From RPQJ01 sp963762315 (GTDB lineage: Bacteria; Pseudomonadota; Gammaproteobacteria; Steroidobacterales; Steroidobacteraceae): a DNA stretch of 64,000 bases. Positions 61,061-64,000 of this stretch are shown here, piece by piece (positions within the stretch are counted from its first letter, which is position 1; each line of letters begins with the position of its first letter). The notes beneath the pieces are model-generated. The model was not told the origin of the DNA. It was given only the letters and a program-made list of their open reading frames with translations, and searched no databases. The translations under genes and the position numbers were made by a program. The stretch lies in NCBI GenBank assembly GCA_963762315.1, contig CAVXKO010000004.1, positions 310,001 through 374,000 on the forward strand, read 5' to 3'.

Positions 61061-62986
61061 ATGAATGCAGTCACTCCCTTGCGGCCGCGTGCCACAGCCA
61101 CCCGGCCGTCCTCCTCGGGCCATGCGGCCAAGCAGGTGATCGAGCTCGAGGAGAGCGTCATCGAGATCATGAGCGACTCGGGCGAGGGCGCGCAGAAGTG
61201 CGGCCAGTCGTTCGGCTCGATCGCGGCCCGCATGGGCAACGGCGTCTGGACGGTCGAGATCATTCCCGCCGAGATCCAGCCGCCGGCGCGCAGCGTGGCG
61301 GGTGCGAGCGGCAATCGCATCCGCATCGGCCAGCGGCGAATCTCCAATGGCGGCGACGAGGCCGCGGTGGCCGTGGCCTTCAACGAGCAGGTGCTGCTCG
61401 GGCGCGTCAATGCGGGCGAACTGAAGCCCGGCTGCCACATCTTCCTCGAGAGCATGTGGGGCGCGAGCGCGGATCCCAAGATCGTCGGGCAGTACGTCGA
61501 GACCCGCGACCGGTTGGTGGCCGAGGGCTATCGCGTCCACGAAGTGCCGATGGAGACACAGTGCCGCGCGCTGGTTGCGGACCCGCGCAAGGGCAAGAAC
61601 ATGTTCGTGCTCGGGATGCTCTGCAACCTCTACAGCCTCGACATGGGGCTGGCGCGGGACCAGGTCGCGTTCATCTTCGGCAAGAAGGACGCGAAGGTCA
61701 TCCAGTCCAACGTCGCGCTGCTCGAGGCGGGCTGGCAGTGGGCCGAGGACGAACTCGATTTCAAGTACCGAGTTCCGGCGGTGCGCGCGACGGAGCCGCA
61801 GGTCGTCATCAACGGCAACTCCGCGCTGGCGCTCGGCATCCTCGCGTCGGGTATGGACATCTGCGCGATGTACCCGATCACGCCGGCGACGTCGGCTTCG
61901 CATTACCTCAGCGACATCTTCGAGCGGGCGGGTGGGATCGTGCACCAGGCCGAGGACGAGATCGCCGCGTGCGCGTTTGCCATCGGCGCGTCCTATGCGG
62001 GCAAGGTGGCGGTAACCATCACGTCCGGCCCCGGGTACTCGTTGAAGCAGGAAGGCCTCGGCCTCGCGGTCATGGCGGAGATACCGCTCGTGGTCGTGAA
62101 CGTGCAGCGCGGCGGCCCCAGCACCGGACAGCCGACGAAGGTGGAGCAGGGCGACCTGCTGACCGTCATGTACGGCAGTCATGGCGACGCGCCCAAGGTG
62201 GTGATCGCCACCAGCAGCATCGAGGACTGCTTCTACTCGATGATCACTGCACGGCGCATCGCCGAGACCTTCAACATGGTCGTCGTCGTGCTTTCGGACG
62301 CGAGCCTGGCGACCGCACAGCAGCCTTTCCCGCGGCCGACCTTCAGCGCCGACTGGCTGGCACCGCCCATCGACCAGAACCCGGTGCCCGCGGGCGTGAA
62401 GCCTTACGACTGGGATCCGGTCACGGGCCTCAGCCATCGCTTTTCGCCGGGCCAGCCGAACGGCATGCACACGTTGACGGGGCTCGCGCACGATCGCTCG
62501 AGCCGCGTGGCCTACGACGGCGACACCAACGAAGCCGGCATCCATGCGCGCAGTCTCAAGCTGGCCGCGCTGTCGAAGACACTGACGCCGCCCACGGTGT
62601 TCGGCGAGCCCGAGGGCGACCTGCTGATCGTCGGCTGGGGCAGCACCAAGGGCGCCATCGAGGAAGTCGGTCGAGCGCCTGTGCGCCGAGGGCCACAAGG
62701 TCTCGTCGCTGCACCTGACGTTCCTGCAACCCATGCAGCCCGGCATCAAGGAGATCCTGCAGCGGTTCAGGAAGGTGATCGCCGTCGAGGCGAACTGGTC
62801 GGATGATCCCGCCGATGCGCTGATCGACGAGACCAACCGGCGTATACCGCGCTCGCGATGCTGCTGCGCGCGCGGTACCTCGTCGACGTGGACTGCTGGA
62901 GCGAGGTGCGCGGGCGCCCGATCAAGCCCGGCACGATCTGCGATGCGCTGCGGCCTCGACTGACGAAACAGGAGGCTCGCTCATGA
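61061..62986 (+). CDS. korA: 2-Oxoacid:ferredoxin oxidoreductase alpha subunit, gamma-alpha fusion (two frameshifts)
   Basis: Large subunit of a 2-oxoacid:acceptor oxidoreductase, about 641 residues when repaired. The N-terminal gamma-type domain (SDSGEGAQKCGQSFGSIAAR) is fused to the alpha domain: SGMDICAMYPITPATSASHY, VHQAEDEIAACAFAIGASYA, VAVTITSGPGYSLKQEGLGL, VVNVQRGGPSTGQPTKVEQG. The frame breaks near 62664-62672 (an extra base before VERLCAEGHKVSSLHLTFLQ) and near 62840-62845 (a base lost before YTALAMLLRARYLVDVDCWS). The two changes cancel, so the total length is divisible by 3. The stop overlaps the korB start. Whether it acts on 2-oxoglutarate or pyruvate cannot be told; sequence error is likely. 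Confidence 0.88.
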
Positions 62987-63943
62987 GCACCGCTTCGACC
63001 TGCCTGCATCACCTGTTCGAGGCGCCCCGCTCGCTCGAGGATTACCAGGGCGGCGTGCCCCGCTGGTGCAAGGGCTGCGGCGACAACGCGATCCTGACCG
63101 CCGTGCAGCGGCTTTGTCGCGACGAGGGATTGAAGCCGGAGAAGACGGTATTCGTGTCGGGCATCGGCTGCTCGAGCCGCCTGCCGCACTACATGAAGAC
63201 CTACGGATTCCACGGCATCCACGGCCGCGCGCTGCCGATTGCCGAGGGCATCAAGCTCGCCCGCCCCGACCTGAACGTGTTCGTGAACACGGGCGACGGC
63301 GACTGCTGCAGCATCGGCACCGCGCACTGGATCCACGCGATCCGCTACAACATGAACATCACCGTGCTGCTGCACGACAACCACATCTACGGCCTCACCA
63401 AGAAGCAGGCCTCGCCCACCTCGCCGCTCGGCACCAAGAGCAACACGACGCCGCGCGGCTCGTATCTCGGCGCGCTTGAATCCGCTCACCGTGACGCTCG
63501 GCGTTCAGAACGTCTCGTTCGTGGCGCAGGCGGTGGACTGGATCCCGGAATCGCTCTACCAGATCGTCAGCGCCGCGTTCAGGCATCGGGGCTTCTCGTT
63601 CGTGCGCATCCTGCAGCGCTGCCCGGAGTTCGTCGGCAGCATGTTCGAGCCCTGGGTGCACGACCCGCAGAAGATGCTGATGCTCACCCACGCCGATGGC
63701 GTCCGCCCGAGCGCGGCGTTGCAGAAGATCTACCGCAACGAGCAGGTCCACGACCCGTCGAACATGGATCGCGCGCGCGAGGTGGCCTCGATCGACGATC
63801 CGATCCCGGTCGGCATCCTGTATCGCGATCCCCAGGTGCCCTGTTACGAGGACTTGCGGCACGCGGGCGCCTTGCGCACGGCCGAGGGCATTCGCTCGAC
63901 ACTCGAGGGCGAGTTCGACAAGTTCACCGTATGGCCGCAGTAG
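62983..63943 (+). CDS. korB: 2-Oxoacid:ferredoxin oxidoreductase beta subunit (one frameshift)
   Basis: Thiamine-diphosphate-binding subunit, about 319 residues when repaired. PRWCKGCGDNAILTAVQRLC and SGIGCSSRLPHYMKTYGFHG mark the N terminus, NTGDGDCCSIGTAHW the TPP-binding GDGD motif, and LLHDNHIYGLTKKQASPTSP the conserved region after it. After GSYLGA the frame shifts near 63474-63476 (an extra T), continuing LNPLTVTLGVQNVSFVAQAV to the C terminus (EGEFDKFTVWPQ). Length modulo 3 fits one inserted base. It oxidatively decarboxylates a 2-oxoacid with CoA, reducing ferredoxin; with KorA it forms the core complex. The ATG overlaps the korA stop. Confidence 0.88.
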
Positions 63944-64000
63944 ACGGCCGGGCAGCCATGGACACTTCACTCCGTGACCAGGTCGTCTTCCATCTCACCG
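63931..64000 (+). CDS. Start of a further gene (3' partial)
   Basis: An open frame begins at ATG 63931 (MAAVDGRAAMDTSLRDQVVF) or at the in-frame ATG 63958 (MDTSLRDQVVFHLT) and runs to the end of the window. It overlaps the last codons of korB by 13 bases if the first ATG is used. Only 14-23 residues are visible, so the product cannot be named. It may belong to the kor operon. Confidence 0.3.
   Translation, partial: MAAVDGRAAMDTSLRDQVVFHLT

Noticed and set aside
59452..61479. A 675-codon minus-strand frame opposite the NfnB-like and korA genes.
   Set aside because: Shadow of GC-rich codon use on the other strand; the plus-strand proteins carry clear cofactor motifs.

Overview
The window looks like a chromosomal segment of a GC-rich gammaproteobacterium. 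The evidence is gene order: an FmdB-like gene, a DUF502 gene and aspS in a row; then mutS, pncC, thpR, recA, recX, alaS, csrA, tRNA-Ser and tRNA-Arg. This order is familiar from Xanthomonadales, Nevskiales and Steroidobacter-like lineages. The exact family is my inference. There is no rRNA, no CRISPR array, no phage and no complete insertion sequence.

Layout. 1-8.5 kb: the 3' part of clpB, a zinc-ribbon protein, a DUF502 membrane protein, aspS, a small alpha/beta hydrolase and a frameshifted TonB-dependent receptor. 8.6-14.4 kb: a complete RND efflux operon (adaptor, pump, outer-membrane lipoprotein) on the minus strand. 14.5-17.6 kb: a patatin-like lipoprotein, small secreted proteins and a winged-helix regulator. 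17.6-28.2 kb: the genome-maintenance and translation block (mutS, pncC, thpR, recA with an SOS-like box, recX, alaS, csrA, two tRNAs), with three small exported proteins inserted. 28.2-35.6 kb: an envelope and stress region with a ferritin-like protein, a BON-domain protein, a phospholipase D lipoprotein, a glycine-zipper protein, a 48-residue membrane peptide, a collagen-like lipoprotein, a CBS remnant, a caleosin-like protein and a broken outer-membrane protein gene. 35.6-41.0 kb: a four-gene minus-strand operon pairing a pyruvate phosphate dikinase-like protein that lacks the PEP-binding domain with a DUF47/PhoU-like protein, an RNase Z-like hydrolase and an alpha/beta hydrolase. 41.4-52.1 kb: a VTT-domain membrane protein, the yqjD-yqjE-yqjK set, yaeQ, a trimethylamine-dehydrogenase-like flavoprotein, a MacAB-type export operon and a POT-like transporter. 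52.2-58.5 kb: a TIR/TPR receptor-like protein, a small lipoprotein, an ECF-like sigma factor upstream of a secreted trypsin-like protease, and two unknown exported proteins. 58.6-64 kb: an NfnA/NfnB-like pair directly followed by the alpha and beta subunits of a 2-oxoacid:ferredoxin oxidoreductase.

Data quality. At least twelve single-base frameshifts interrupt genes whose protein homology continues cleanly in the next frame (TonB receptor, mutS, recA, recX, alaS, korA, korB). Several are essential, many sites lie in short homopolymers, and the gene lengths modulo 3 agree with the inferred indels. These are most likely consensus errors. I therefore give such genes as single CDS features over their full extent and state the breaks. 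The outer-membrane protein gene at 34.9-35.6 kb and the CBS fragment at 33.3 kb look like real decay.

The strongest candidates for something undescribed are the truncated-dikinase/DUF47 operon (35.7-41.0 kb), the bacterial caleosin-like protein (33.6-34.2 kb), the amine-dehydrogenase-like flavoprotein with an altered substrate pocket (43.9-46.0 kb), and the kor/nfn cluster at the right end.
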